Shown here: in pieces, positions 50,909 through 61,475 of the stretch
How positions within the stretch are numbered: position 1 is the stretch's first letter
How the letters are laid out: every line of letters starts with the position of its first letter
Assembly: GCA_035533275.1 (NCBI GenBank)
Contig: DATLUD010000034.1
Coordinates: 31,827-95,826, forward strand
Direction: 5' to 3'
Source of the DNA: SCRA01 sp035533275
Lineage (GTDB): Bacteria > Vulcanimicrobiota > Vulcanimicrobiia > Vulcanimicrobiales > SCRA01
Length of the DNA stretch: 64,000 nt
Translations under genes and position numbers: made by a program
The notes under the pieces: model-generated
Told to the model about the DNA's origin: nothing
What the model saw: the letters and a program-made list of their open reading frames with translations, nothing else
The model's database searches: none

Positions 50909-50948
50909 TTGATTGCAGCCATCCTCCAACGGTGCTACCTTCAATCAA
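50909..50948. promoter_or_regulatory. Divergent regulatory region: TTGATTG/CAATCAA dyad and candidate promoter
   Basis: Exact 7-bp arms at 50909-50915 and 50942-50948 flank a 26-base centre in the 144 bases between the divergent hyuA-like gene and the 69-aa gene. Overlapping them is TTGCAG (50913-50918), 17 bases, TACCTT (50936-50941), a weak promoter for the plus gene. The AT content of the arms stands out locally. A dyad of this size alone could be chance. Confidence 0.35.
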
Positions 50949-50982
50949 TCAGATGGAGCCGCGCGGCGAACGGAGAGAGACC

Positions 50983-51192
50983 ATGGCGCAGGAGAAGATC
51001 GGATTGTGGGAGTCGGGAGGATGGGCGCGAACATGGCCCGCCGCCTGCGCCACGCTGGCGCGCGTCATCGCGCTCGCGGAGGCCACCAAGCGCCAGTACG
51101 ACGTCATGGTCGCGCTCGGACGCGGCGACATCGACACGTCGGGCATCGCCGAGCTCACGTTCAGGGGACGCCGCACCACGACGCGAGCGTAG
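50983..51192 (+). CDS. Small hypothetical protein (69 aa)
   Basis: 69 residues from ATG at 50983, with GGAGAGAGA just upstream; an ATG at 50953 would add ten residues but has no such site. Predicted helical (CATLARVIALAEATKRQYDV) with a short beta tail. No family recognised. It lies opposite the hyuA-like operon across the dyad region. Confidence 0.5.
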   Translation: MAQEKIGLWESGGWARTWPAACATLARVIALAEATKRQYDVMVALGRGDIDTSGIAELTFRGRRTTTRA

Positions 51193-51233
51193 AGCGTGGG
51201 TAAGGGAAACCTGTTCAGCCGTCTAGGAGACCC

Positions 51234-51842
51234 ATGCCCGACGCACCGCGCCTGCCGCTCCTCCCGCTCGCACTCTTCGCCGCGGCCTTCGGCCTCGAGG
51301 AGTGCACCGTCGTCGTCTACCTGCGGCATCTGGCATTCCCGCACGGATATCCCGCCGCGGCCGACGGCCTCATGGCGCACGTGGCCTCGCTCGAGGTCTA
51401 TCGCCTGGAGATCGCGCGCGAGGCTTCGACCATCGTCACGCTCGCCGTGCTGGCGTGGTTGAGCGGGCGCAGTGCGCGGCTGCGCTGGCGAGCGTTCCTC
51501 TACGCGTTCGGCCTCTGGGACATCGTGTACTACGCCGGCCTCTGGGCGATCACCGGCTATCCGACGCCGCTCCAGAACGACGTCCTCTTCCTGATACCGG
51601 TGCCGTGGGTCGCCCCGGTTTGGGCGGCGCTCGCCTTCGCCGCTTCATTCGTCGCCCTGGGCGTCCTGGGCTTCGACTCCGGGCGCGCGTGGCTCTTCGC
51701 CGGCGGCCTGCTCATGGGCTTTGCTTCCTTCGTCGCGGCGAACGTGGATGGCGGCGTCGGGTATCCGCTGTGGCTCTTCGTTCCGGCCATCGCGCTCGTG
51801 CTCGCCGCGCTCCCGGTCCAAGGTGGGGCGCGCTCCGCGTGA
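51234..51842 (+). CDS. Multi-helix membrane protein, hypothetical
   Basis: 202 residues from ATG with about six hydrophobic segments from residue 8 to 195. A glutamate-cysteine pair (FGLEECTVVVYLRHL) and tyrosine-rich LWDIVYYAGLWAITGYP are visible. The pattern resembles small membrane proteins of unknown function found in soil genomes. 41 bases follow the 69-aa gene. Function not predictable. Confidence 0.65.
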   Translation: MPDAPRLPLLPLALFAAAFGLEECTVVVYLRHLAFPHGYPAAADGLMAHVASLEVYRLEIAREASTIVTLAVLAWLSGRSARLRWRAFLYAFGLWDIVYYAGLWAITGYPTPLQNDVLFLIPVPWVAPVWAALAFAASFVALGVLGFDSGRAWLFAGGLLMGFASFVAANVDGGVGYPLWLFVPAIALVLAALPVQGGARSA

Positions 51843-51863
51843 GCCGCCCGCCGCGGGCACGCT

Positions 51864-52670
51864 TCAGCGCGCCAAGAAGGCGCGCAGCTCGGCGAGAAAG
51901 CGAGCGAAATCCGTGCGGTGGAGGTTGTGCCCCTGGTCGGCGAAGACGCTGAGCGTCACGTTCGCGCCGCCGTTGCGGCGGACGCGCTCCACGTCGTCCT
52001 CGGCGATCACGGAGTCGCCGTTGCCCGCCAGCAGCAGCAGTAACGGCTTCGGATACCCTTCCGCGACGGGGCGCAGATCCCAGCCCCCCTCGTCGGCGCC
52101 GTTGTCGCGCCCCAGATCGGCGATGGCTCGCGCCCGCATGGCGCGCATGGCGTGGATCTTGCCCTCGACATCGAGCTCATGCCAAGCTCCCGCGAACCGC
52201 TCGCGCAGCACGCGCGCGCGCACGTCCGGCGGCAGCGCGAGATCTGCCTCGGCGTCCTCCGCATAGTCCCGCCGCCAGGCCCCCGGCGCCGGCTCCGGGC
52301 GCAGCAGCGGATCGACGGCCACGACGCGCTCGAACGGGAGCTCGCGGCCGCCGAGCACGGCGACGGCGCCGCCCCACGAGTGACCGAGCAAGGCGTAGGG
52401 CGACGCCGGGAGCCCCTCGACGACGCAGCGCAGATCCGCGATGGAGCGCGCGAGCGTCATGGGACCCTCCACGTCGGCGGCATCTCCGTGGCCGCGCTGG
52501 TCGTAGGCGTAGAGGCGATACGTGCCGCTCAGCGCCTCTCCCAGGCGCCGCCATGCCTTGCGCGAGCTGGTGATTCCGTGCACGGCCACCACGCACGGGC
52601 CGCGATCTCCCCACTCCTCGAGCGTCGTCTCGCGGCCGTCGTCCAGTCGAACCTTTCGTTCCACTCGCAT
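51864..52670 (-). CDS. Alpha/beta hydrolase
   Basis: 268 residues from ATG at 52670, though GGAGGG abuts that ATG, so the GTG two codons later (52664) may be the true start with seven-base spacing. Nucleophile elbow GHSWGG with Ser98, oxyanion segment VVAVHGITSSRKAW, and a C-terminal catalytic His in DQGHNLHRTDF. Esterase, lactonase or dehalogenase cannot be told apart. It follows the carbonic anhydrase gene by eight bases. Confidence 0.82.
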   Translation of the reverse strand: MRVERKVRLDDGRETTLEEWGDRGPCVVAVHGITSSRKAWRRLGEALSGTYRLYAYDQRGHGDAADVEGPMTLARSIADLRCVVEGLPASPYALLGHSWGGAVAVLGGRELPFERVVAVDPLLRPEPAPGAWRRDYAEDAEADLALPPDVRARVLRERFAGAWHELDVEGKIHAMRAMRARAIADLGRDNGADEGGWDLRPVAEGYPKPLLLLLAGNGDSVIAEDDVERVRRNGGANVTLSVFADQGHNLHRTDFARFLAELRAFLAR

Positions 52671-52678
52671 CCCTCCGG

Positions 52679-53314
52679 TCACACCAGCGTGACTTTGCCG
52701 CTGCGCAGATCGTAGACCCCTGCGGCCACGCCCAGCGCGCCGGCGCCGACGGCCTCCGCCACGATCGCGGACCGCGCGCGCAGCTTCGCGGCGTTCATGC
52801 GCGCGTTCTCCACCACCGCCCGCTCGATCCAGTCGCCTTCCCCGCGCTCGACGGCGCGCGCCGCCGGCTCGATCGCATCGACCAGGCGCTGGATGTAACC
52901 TGGTTGGCGGACCGCGTCGCGCACATAGCTCACCGCCGCCGTCACGGCGCCGCACGACGAATGGCCGAGCACGAGGATCAGCGATGCCTTGAGCACGGCC
53001 ACCGCGTACTCGATCGACCCCATCGCGTCCTCGTCGGCGATGTTTCCCGCCAGCCGCACGACGAAGACGTTGCCGGGCTCTTGATCGAAGATCGTCTCGA
53101 CCGGCACGCGCGAGTCCGCGCAGCCCAAGACCACGGCGAACGGCTCCTGCCGGTTGGCCAGCGCGACGCGGCTGGCCGTGTGCGGCTGCGCCCTCGGCGT
53201 GCCCTCCGCGAAGCGCGCATTCCCATCCAGCAAGGAACGCAGCCCGCGACGCGAGGCGGGCGGCAGCGCCGCGCTCGCCTCGGCGGCCGCGCCCGTGTGG
53301 TCGTCTGACATCAT
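52679..53314 (-). CDS. Beta-class carbonic anhydrase
   Basis: 211 residues from ATG. Zinc and dyad residues are all present: Cys65, Asp67, Arg69 in GCADSRV and His118, Cys121 in LGHSSCGAV. It interconverts CO2 and bicarbonate in the cytosol. It lies between the PDZ protein gene (three bases upstream) and the hydrolase gene. In this context it may supply bicarbonate to carboxylases or balance pH; no operon-specific link is evident. Confidence 0.92.
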   Translation of the reverse strand: MMSDDHTGAAAEASAALPPASRRGLRSLLDGNARFAEGTPRAQPHTASRVALANRQEPFAVVLGCADSRVPVETIFDQEPGNVFVVRLAGNIADEDAMGSIEYAVAVLKASLILVLGHSSCGAVTAAVSYVRDAVRQPGYIQRLVDAIEPAARAVERGEGDWIERAVVENARMNAAKLRARSAIVAEAVGAGALGVAAGVYDLRSGKVTLV

Positions 53315-53317
53315 GCT

Positions 53318-54106
53318 CTATTCTTTCGTCTGCGGTGCGATGACGAGGGGCGAGCCCAGCGTGACCTCGAACCTGCGCTTGCGGCGCTCCATCAGGAGCG
53401 TGTGCGGCAGTCCGTCGTACGCCCGGCGCTCCGTCTGGAAGGTCCCGTACTCCCACCAGAACTTGCCGTCGAGCTTCACCAATACGTCGCCGGTACGGAT
53501 GCCGGCCTGCCACGCGGGGCCGCCCGGGCGCGCCGCCACGTGCATCCGACCGTCCGGCGTCTTGAAAAAGGCGTAGAGGTAGGTGGGCGGATCGCCCGGC
53601 AGCACGCCCAGCCCGTCGGCGAAGAGCCGCCGCGCGCGCTCGGCGTGGCGATGAGCCCAGACATCCGCATCCGTCGCGGCGTGGCGGGCCAGCGTCCGCA
53701 GGGCGTGAACCACCTCCCCTCGTCCGGCGTCGGGAGGCAGGAGGCGCTGCGAGGTCCACTGGTCCACCTCCCAGCCGGCACAGTCGACGAGATCGAAGGT
53801 CACCTCCACCAGCACGCCGTCGTCGTAGCGCGTGTCGTCGGCGGCGATGCGCGCATCGGCGGCGAAAGGCTTGGCGCGGCAGTCGCTCGCGGCGGCGTCT
53901 CCGTCGTACGGCAACGGGCGCACGTCCGTCCATGTCTGGCCGACGGCGCGCTCCGCCTCGCGCGCCGCCACTCGCGCGTCGGCGCCGCCCACGGGCGTGA
54001 TCGCCAAGGCGTGCGCCGCGGCCAAGGGCGCCAGCAAGCCGGGGTATTCGGCCGTCAAGGCGGGTGGCGCGGCGATGGCCGCCGCCAGCAGCAACGCCGC
54101 GATCAC
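53318..54106 (-). CDS. Secreted PDZ-domain protein
   Basis: 262 residues from GTG at 54106, overlapping the permease stop as GTGA. Signal peptide within the first 18 residues (IAALLLAAAIAAPPALT). The central part is an alpha/beta domain with a disulfide-capable pair of cysteines, and the C-terminal 80 residues form a PDZ-like domain (GPAWQAGIRTGDVLVKLDGK). It has no protease motif. Role unknown; possibly a periplasmic partner of the GH20 enzyme or permease. Confidence 0.75.
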   Translation of the reverse strand: MIAALLLAAAIAAPPALTAEYPGLLAPLAAAHALAITPVGGADARVAAREAERAVGQTWTDVRPLPYDGDAAASDCRAKPFAADARIAADDTRYDDGVLVEVTFDLVDCAGWEVDQWTSQRLLPPDAGRGEVVHALRTLARHAATDADVWAHRHAERARRLFADGLGVLPGDPPTYLYAFFKTPDGRMHVAARPGGPAWQAGIRTGDVLVKLDGKFWWEYGTFQTERRAYDGLPHTLLMERRKRRFEVTLGSPLVIAPQTKE

Positions 54107-55371
54107 AGGCGCAGCCACGCCGCGGCCGCGACCGCGACGGCGATCGCCGCGGCCGTCTGGAACGGCAGGGTCAGCTTGGTGATGGTCTCGACCTCCACGC
54201 CCACCTGATTGGCCACCCAGACGTTCTGCGTGTTGGTGGGATCGCAGACGTTCTGCACCTGCACCACGGCCAGCACCGCGGCGGCCAGCGCCACGGGCGG
54301 GAGCGCTCCTTGCTGTGCCAGCACGGCGAAGATCGCCACGCCCACGCCCACCGGGTTGAGCGGGCCCCGGTAGAGCGCCAGCGGCGAGAGGACGCCGAAG
54401 AGCGCGACATAGGCGAGAGCGTGGTGCGGCGCGATGCGCGCGACCACCGGCGCCAGCGCGGCGTGCACCTGAGGGAGCGCCGCCACCTGGAGCAGCATGC
54501 CGATGCCGATCATCAAGAACACGGCGGGCGCCACGTCCTCGATGCCGCGCACGGCGCCCGAGACCAGCGTCTGCACGGCGTCGCGCGGGCGCACCACCAA
54601 CGCGGCATAGACCGCCGCGATGAGGAAGGCCGGCACCGGCCCCCAGGCGCCCCAGCGAAAGACCAGGATCAGGATCAGCGGGAGCACGGGCGCGATCAGC
54701 GCCGGCCACGGCACGGCGGGCGCCGCCGAGGCGAACGGGTCGTCGAGCGCCAGGCGCGCGAAGCCACGCTCCCGGCGCGCGCTCACGAACAGGAAGGCGG
54801 CCACGGCGGCGGCGGCCGGCACGAAGACCATGGGCGCGAGCGAGGCGAACGCCTGCGTGGGAGCGCCGACGATGCCGCCGTAGAGCGTCCACAGCGCGAC
54901 GTTGAACGTGGCGCCCAGCGCGAAGAACATCAGAAAGGCGGCGGCGGCCGTCTCGCGGCGCACGCCCACGGAGAGCATCACGGGGAGCGCGATGCCTCCC
55001 ACCATCACGATCGCCCCGAGGCCCGTCAACGTGGTGAAAAGCGCTGCGACGGCCAGGCCGACGGAGACCACCACGGCGTACGGGCGGTCGCCGCCGAACT
55101 CCGCCGCGCGCGAGACCAGATACTCCGCGATGCCGGTGCGCATGGTGACGCGCCCGAGCAAGGCGCCGAAGATCACCGCGACGTACGCCGGGGCGATCTT
55201 GCCGGAGGCGCCCTCGCCCAAGGCCTGCAGCAGCGCGTGAACCGGCACCCCCGACGCGAGCCCCGCGGCCACGGCCACCAGCGGCACGGCCAACAGCGCC
55301 GGAAGCGCTCGCCGCCACATGAGCACGGCGGCCAGCGCGAAGATGGCCACGAGCGCGGCGCCGGCGATCAT
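54103..55371 (-). CDS. GntP/ArsB-NhaD-like ion or organic-anion permease
   Basis: 422 residues from ATG, with about 11-12 transmembrane helices. The two-fold pattern and repeated motifs (ALFTTLTGLGAIVMVGGIALP, and ALYRGPLNPVGVG with the polar NTQNVWVANQVG near the end) suggest the ion-transporter superfamily of GntP or CitMHS-like carriers. It could import an organic acid or an aminosugar. Overlaps both neighbours (ATGA with GH20, GTGA with the PDZ gene). Substrate uncertain. Confidence 0.7.
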   Translation of the reverse strand: MIAGAALVAIFALAAVLMWRRALPALLAVPLVAVAAGLASGVPVHALLQALGEGASGKIAPAYVAVIFGALLGRVTMRTGIAEYLVSRAAEFGGDRPYAVVVSVGLAVAALFTTLTGLGAIVMVGGIALPVMLSVGVRRETAAAAFLMFFALGATFNVALWTLYGGIVGAPTQAFASLAPMVFVPAAAAVAAFLFVSARRERGFARLALDDPFASAAPAVPWPALIAPVLPLILILVFRWGAWGPVPAFLIAAVYAALVVRPRDAVQTLVSGAVRGIEDVAPAVFLMIGIGMLLQVAALPQVHAALAPVVARIAPHHALAYVALFGVLSPLALYRGPLNPVGVGVAIFAVLAQQGALPPVALAAAVLAVVQVQNVCDPTNTQNVWVANQVGVEVETITKLTLPFQTAAAIAVAVAAAAWLRL

Positions 55372-57449
55372 GGTCCCTCGTTCCCAACGGCGAGCCGCGC
55401 GAAGAGCTCGGAGCGCGGCGGAAGCGTGTGTCCCTCGCGGTAGTAGCGCTCGCGCGTGACGACCTGCATGCGGTCGACCATGCTCAGCACCTTGGCGCGC
55501 CACTCGTCGTAGCGCGCCAGCACGTTGGGCAGATAGGCGGGGCGGCACTCCACGCCCCAGGCGCGGGCGTAGGCGGCGCGGATCGCCGTGAGGTCGTCGC
55601 GCCACTCCCAGAGCAGATAGCGGGCGAGGAAGAGGTCGTGAAAGACGCGGCCGTCGTCCTTGCCCGCGTGCGCCTGCGCATCGGCGTAGTAGGCGTCGAA
55701 CTCGCGCGCGATCTGGAACTTGCGCCCCAAGAAGTCATACCGCATGGCGGCCACCCGCATCGCCGGCAACGCGTCGCCGTGGAGCGGCGGCGGCTGCGGA
55801 TGGGTCTCCAGATCGTGGAGGACACGCTCGGCGTCCAGGCGCAGCTTGGGCACGTCGATCTGCGCGAAGACGCGCCGCTGCACGCGGAACGGATCGACCC
55901 AGAAGAGGTAGTTCGAGGGATCGGTGGGCTTGGTCAGCAGGTCGTCTTGGGCGGCTCGCAGTCCGTCGATGTCCCCCACCAGACGCTGGTCGCGCGTGCC
56001 GAAGAACGCCCAGGCGAAGCGCGCGTGGAACGCTTGCGCATCGATGGGCGCCGGCTGCCACGCGGCGGAGAGGGCGAAGAGCACGGGATACCACGTGTTC
56101 GAGAAGAGGCTCTGGCCGTCGTCGTGCCAGACCGTCTCGAGCATGCCGATGACACCGGGCGTGGCTTGGCCGTCGCGCACGAACACCGAGGCATTGGCGT
56201 CGGCGGCGGTGAGATTCGCGTAGATCTGCCCCCAGTCGCTCGCTCCCGGCGCCACCAGCTGCTCGACGCCCGCCGCGGCGAAGGGCTCGAGGTACTTCGT
56301 GTACGAGGGCTCGGGGCCGTAATGCCAATTGGCGACGACCGCGTCCTTGGGCAGGCTCGCGATGGCCGAGGGGTGGGCCAGCAGCACGTCGCCCCAGATC
56401 ACGGGGCGCATGCCCATGGCACGCACGGCGGAGAAGAGCGGCGCGTAGTATCCGAGATACATCGCGTCGTGCCCCTCGCGCGCCAGCAGCGCCGCCGATC
56501 GCCCCGTGCCTACCAGGTTAGGCTCATCACCGCCCAGGTGGAAGAACGGCGTGCGCCCGCGCACCTGCGCCCCCTCCTCCTCGACCAACTGCTTGACGAA
56601 CGCGCCCGCCGCGGGGACCGCCGGCGCGAGCACGTAGTCGTGCGGCAGCTCCGCGAGGGGCTCGTAGCGCTCGTACGAGAGCGCCCGGTGCATGTGCCCG
56701 AGCGTCTCCTGCTCCGGCATGAGCGCCACGTGGAAGCGCGCCGCGTAGCGCGAGAGCTCGCGCAGCTCGCGAGGCGTGACGGCGTCGGGCGGCGATGGCA
56801 GCGGATGCTCGGGGTCGCGGAACGCGCTCTCGAAGTAGAGCGAGTAGAGATTGCCCTTGAAGGCGGCCACCGCGCGGATGCGCTCGCGGAAGAACGTCAT
56901 GGTCGGTATGGGGCCGCGCGAGACGTCGTCGGAGAGGCCGCGCCAGCGCATCGCCGGCCAGTCGACGACGCGCACGCCGGGAAGGCACCATCCGCCGCCC
57001 GATGCCGGCCGCGGTAGCTGGGCGAGGGTCATCAGGCCGTAGAAGCGGCCCGCCGCGGTGTCCGCTTCGATGCGGGCGCCGCCGCGCTCGACGCGCAGCG
57101 CGTAGCCCTCGGCGCCAAGGCGCTCGCGCAGCGCCGCGTCCGCGCCGCGCAGCGCGGAGACGGTGATCACGGCGCCGCCCGCGCGCGAGGGGATGCCCAG
57201 CGTGCGCCAACGGTGGCCGAGGATCTCCAACGCCCCCGGCTCAGCCGGCACGCCCTCGAAGCGGATGGCGTAACCGGGGAGCGGCGCGTCACAGCGTGCG
57301 TCGCCGTGAACCTCGCGCGGGATGGGCAGCACCGAGAGCCCCGCGGATGGCTGCGCCGGCTGCGCCGCGGCGAGCGAGCCGATCGTCGTGGCGGCTAGGA
57401 TCGCCGCCGCCGCAAGACCCGCGACGCCGTTACGCGCGCTTCTCCCCAC
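55368..57449 (-). CDS. Exported GH20-like beta-N-acetylhexosaminidase
   Basis: 693 residues from GTG at 57449. Signal peptide (GLAAAAILAATTIGSLAAA). An N-terminal GH20b-like domain is followed by the GH20 barrel, with the catalytic Asp-Glu pair in FHLGGDEPN at about residues 307-308. A C-terminal helical region of 200 residues follows. The substrate-assisted mechanism removes terminal GlcNAc from chitin or muropeptide oligosaccharides in the periplasm or outside. Together with the permease, NagK and NanE genes it indicates aminosugar salvage. Confidence 0.83.
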   Translation of the reverse strand: MGRSARNGVAGLAAAAILAATTIGSLAAAQPAQPSAGLSVLPIPREVHGDARCDAPLPGYAIRFEGVPAEPGALEILGHRWRTLGIPSRAGGAVITVSALRGADAALRERLGAEGYALRVERGGARIEADTAAGRFYGLMTLAQLPRPASGGGWCLPGVRVVDWPAMRWRGLSDDVSRGPIPTMTFFRERIRAVAAFKGNLYSLYFESAFRDPEHPLPSPPDAVTPRELRELSRYAARFHVALMPEQETLGHMHRALSYERYEPLAELPHDYVLAPAVPAAGAFVKQLVEEEGAQVRGRTPFFHLGGDEPNLVGTGRSAALLAREGHDAMYLGYYAPLFSAVRAMGMRPVIWGDVLLAHPSAIASLPKDAVVANWHYGPEPSYTKYLEPFAAAGVEQLVAPGASDWGQIYANLTAADANASVFVRDGQATPGVIGMLETVWHDDGQSLFSNTWYPVLFALSAAWQPAPIDAQAFHARFAWAFFGTRDQRLVGDIDGLRAAQDDLLTKPTDPSNYLFWVDPFRVQRRVFAQIDVPKLRLDAERVLHDLETHPQPPPLHGDALPAMRVAAMRYDFLGRKFQIAREFDAYYADAQAHAGKDDGRVFHDLFLARYLLWEWRDDLTAIRAAYARAWGVECRPAYLPNVLARYDEWRAKVLSMVDRMQVVTRERYYREGHTLPPRSELFARLAVGNEGP

Positions 57450-58623
57450 GCTCTCTCACGTACTCGCAGAGCCGTCCGACGCCCTCGCGCAGGTCGTCGT
57501 CGGAGCTGGCGAGGCTGATGCGCACCGCGCCCGACGCCACCTGTCCAAAGGCACTCCCCGGCGCCACCGCCACGGCGCGCTCGCGCAGCATGTCGAGCGC
57601 GAACTCGCGTGAGTCCAGGCCGCTGGGCGAGACGTCGGCCATGGCGTAGAAGGCGCCCGTGGGCACGGCCGTGAGCAGACCGCGCGCGCGCAAGATCTCC
57701 ACGACGATGTCGCGGCGGCGGCGATAGGCGGCGTTCATCTCCGCGACCGCCTCCTGCGGCCCCGTCAGCGCCTCCTCCGCGGCCTTCTGCGAGACGGTGG
57801 CGGCGCACGAGCAGAGCGACTCCAGCACCTTGGCCATCGTGTCGATGAGCGGCGCGGGGGCGACGGCGTAGCCCAGGCGCCAGCCCGTCATCGCGTAGGT
57901 CTTCGAGAACGTGTAGACGCTGATGATCGGCGCGTCGGGCGCACGCGACGCCGGGCTGAAGGGGGCGCCGTCGAGCAGAATCTGATCGTAGCACTCGTCG
58001 CTCAACAGCCAAACACCGCGGCTGCGCGCAAGCTCCACCATGGCCTCGATCTTGGCGCGCTCCCAGACCACCCCGGTGGGATTGTTGGGGCTGTTGATCA
58101 CGATCAGCTTGGTGCGCGGCGTGATCTGCGCGGCCAGGTGCTCGACGTCGGGCTGGAAGCCCGATGCCGCCGGGCAGCGGTAGGTCTTCAGCTGCGCGTG
58201 CGTCCAGGCGCACATGATGCGGAAGTTGGGCCATGCCGGGTCGGGGAGGAGCACCTCGTCGCCGGGCTCGACGAGCGAGGCGAAGGCCGCCGCGATAACC
58301 CCGACGCCCCCGATGCCGACGGTGATCTGCTCGTCGCGCGCGGCGATGCCGTTGACGCGCGCCAGCTTGGCGATCAGCGCCTCGCGCAGCGTCGGGATGC
58401 CGCGCGTGGGCGTGTAGCATGTCCAGCCGTCGTCGATCGCGCGCTTGGCGGCCTCACAGATGTTGGCCGGCGTGCGGAAGTCGGGCTGGCCCACCTCGAG
58501 GCGGATGGCCCCGGGCATCTCGAGCGCGAGGTTGGCGACCTCGCGGATGCCGGAGTGGGCGGTCTCGGCGCAGGCGTGCGAGAGCGGCGGGAGGATGGAG
58601 AGTCCGTCGGGAGTGGGCGTCAT
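57430..58623 (-). CDS. Class I aminotransferase (aspartate aminotransferase-like)
   Basis: 397 residues from ATG at 58623. Fold-type I PLP enzyme: YTPTRGIPTLREAL, INSPNNPTGVVW, DECYDQILLDG, and the Schiff-base Lys241 in FSKTYAMTGWRLGY with the following arginine. C-terminal substrate Arg in VRISLASSDDD. Family Ib aspartate/prephenate transaminases fit best. It overlaps the GH20 gene by 20 bases and is the first gene of the minus operon; the 63 bases to the divergent symporter start hold its promoter. Confidence 0.87.
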   Translation of the reverse strand: MTPTPDGLSILPPLSHACAETAHSGIREVANLALEMPGAIRLEVGQPDFRTPANICEAAKRAIDDGWTCYTPTRGIPTLREALIAKLARVNGIAARDEQITVGIGGVGVIAAAFASLVEPGDEVLLPDPAWPNFRIMCAWTHAQLKTYRCPAASGFQPDVEHLAAQITPRTKLIVINSPNNPTGVVWERAKIEAMVELARSRGVWLLSDECYDQILLDGAPFSPASRAPDAPIISVYTFSKTYAMTGWRLGYAVAPAPLIDTMAKVLESLCSCAATVSQKAAEEALTGPQEAVAEMNAAYRRRRDIVVEILRARGLLTAVPTGAFYAMADVSPSGLDSREFALDMLRERAVAVAPGSAFGQVASGAVRISLASSDDDLREGVGRLCEYVRERGEKRA

Positions 58624-58686
58624 CACGGACGTCTGCTTCGCGCCCGGGCAGGATGTTCCCCGAGGACCGCCGCCGAACCGAGGCCC

Positions 58687-60540
<1,854 letters not shown>

Positions 60541-61039
60541 ACCACCCGATCGCCCGCGATGCGGGCCGGCGGCATCAGGCGGTGGGCCTCGGCCAGGTCG
60601 GCGCGCATGATGTGGCGGACGTCGGCGCCGCGCGCGGTGGCCGCGTCGGCGATCAGGCGGCGGTGACAGCGCCACCACAGCGTCTCGCTGCACATCAGCG
60701 CCACGGGCTCCCGCTGCGCCTTGGCCAGCACGTTGTCGAGCGCCTTCCAAAACTCGTCGCCGAGCATGTAGTCGGCGTAGCCGCGGAAGCTCGCATTCTT
60801 CCAGGCCGTGTTGGGGCTGCGCGCGCCGAGCCCCTTGCGAAAGCCGCCCAGCTCCGGATGGTGCTCGTAGGCGATCCCGTTGCGCTCCAACAGCCGCGCG
60901 AGCGCGACCATGCCGTACTGGGGGTGCGCCTGAGAGCCCGGCGCGGTGCGGACGTCGAGCACTCGCTTGATGCCATGGGCCTTCAGCAGGCGCAGGAACT
61001 CGTCCGCCGTGCGCGTGCCGTGGCCGATGGTGAAGATCC

Positions 61040-61465
61040 TCACCCTTGCGAGCGCGCGATCTTTTGGGCCAGGCGCTCGTCGAACTTCGCGCGCGTGACG
61101 GCGGCCCGCCGGTGCTTGCCCTCGCCGATCACGTCGAACTCGTCGCGCCCCACGATCTCGAAGTCGTAGAGGCGGCCGTCCATGCCGGTCAACGTGGCGG
61201 TGATCTCCACGTCCATCCCCGGCGGCGTGGCGGCGACGTGACTCATGTCGATGTGCACTCCGACGCTCTGCTCGCCCTCCTCGTAGTGCGGCAGGAGCAC
61301 CTCCAGCGCGGCCCATTCCATGAGCGCCACCAGCATCGAGGTGGCCAGCACGTTGGGCATCTCGTGCCAACTCGCCACGTCCGGCATCATGCCCGGAACG
61401 GTCAAGCGCTCGGGAACCGTGAGGCGCAGCGTGTGCGTGGCGCCGATGCGAAGCGTGTCGCGCAT
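61040..61465 (-). CDS. FlK-like thioesterase (hotdog fold)
   Basis: 141 residues from ATG at 61465. Hotdog pattern with the residue set of fluoroacetyl-CoA thioesterase: a Thr and Glu in NVLATSMLVALMEWAA and a His in VGVHIDMSHVAATPPG. Most homologues of this group are general acyl-CoA or small-thioester hydrolases, and fluoroacetate handling is not implied. Stop overlaps the DUF488 start, and the M20 peptidase gene ends 10 bases upstream. Confidence 0.75.
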   Translation of the reverse strand: MRDTLRIGATHTLRLTVPERLTVPGMMPDVASWHEMPNVLATSMLVALMEWAALEVLLPHYEEGEQSVGVHIDMSHVAATPPGMDVEITATLTGMDGRLYDFEIVGRDEFDVIGEGKHRRAAVTRAKFDERLAQKIARSQG

Positions 61466-61475
61466 GGCACGGGGC

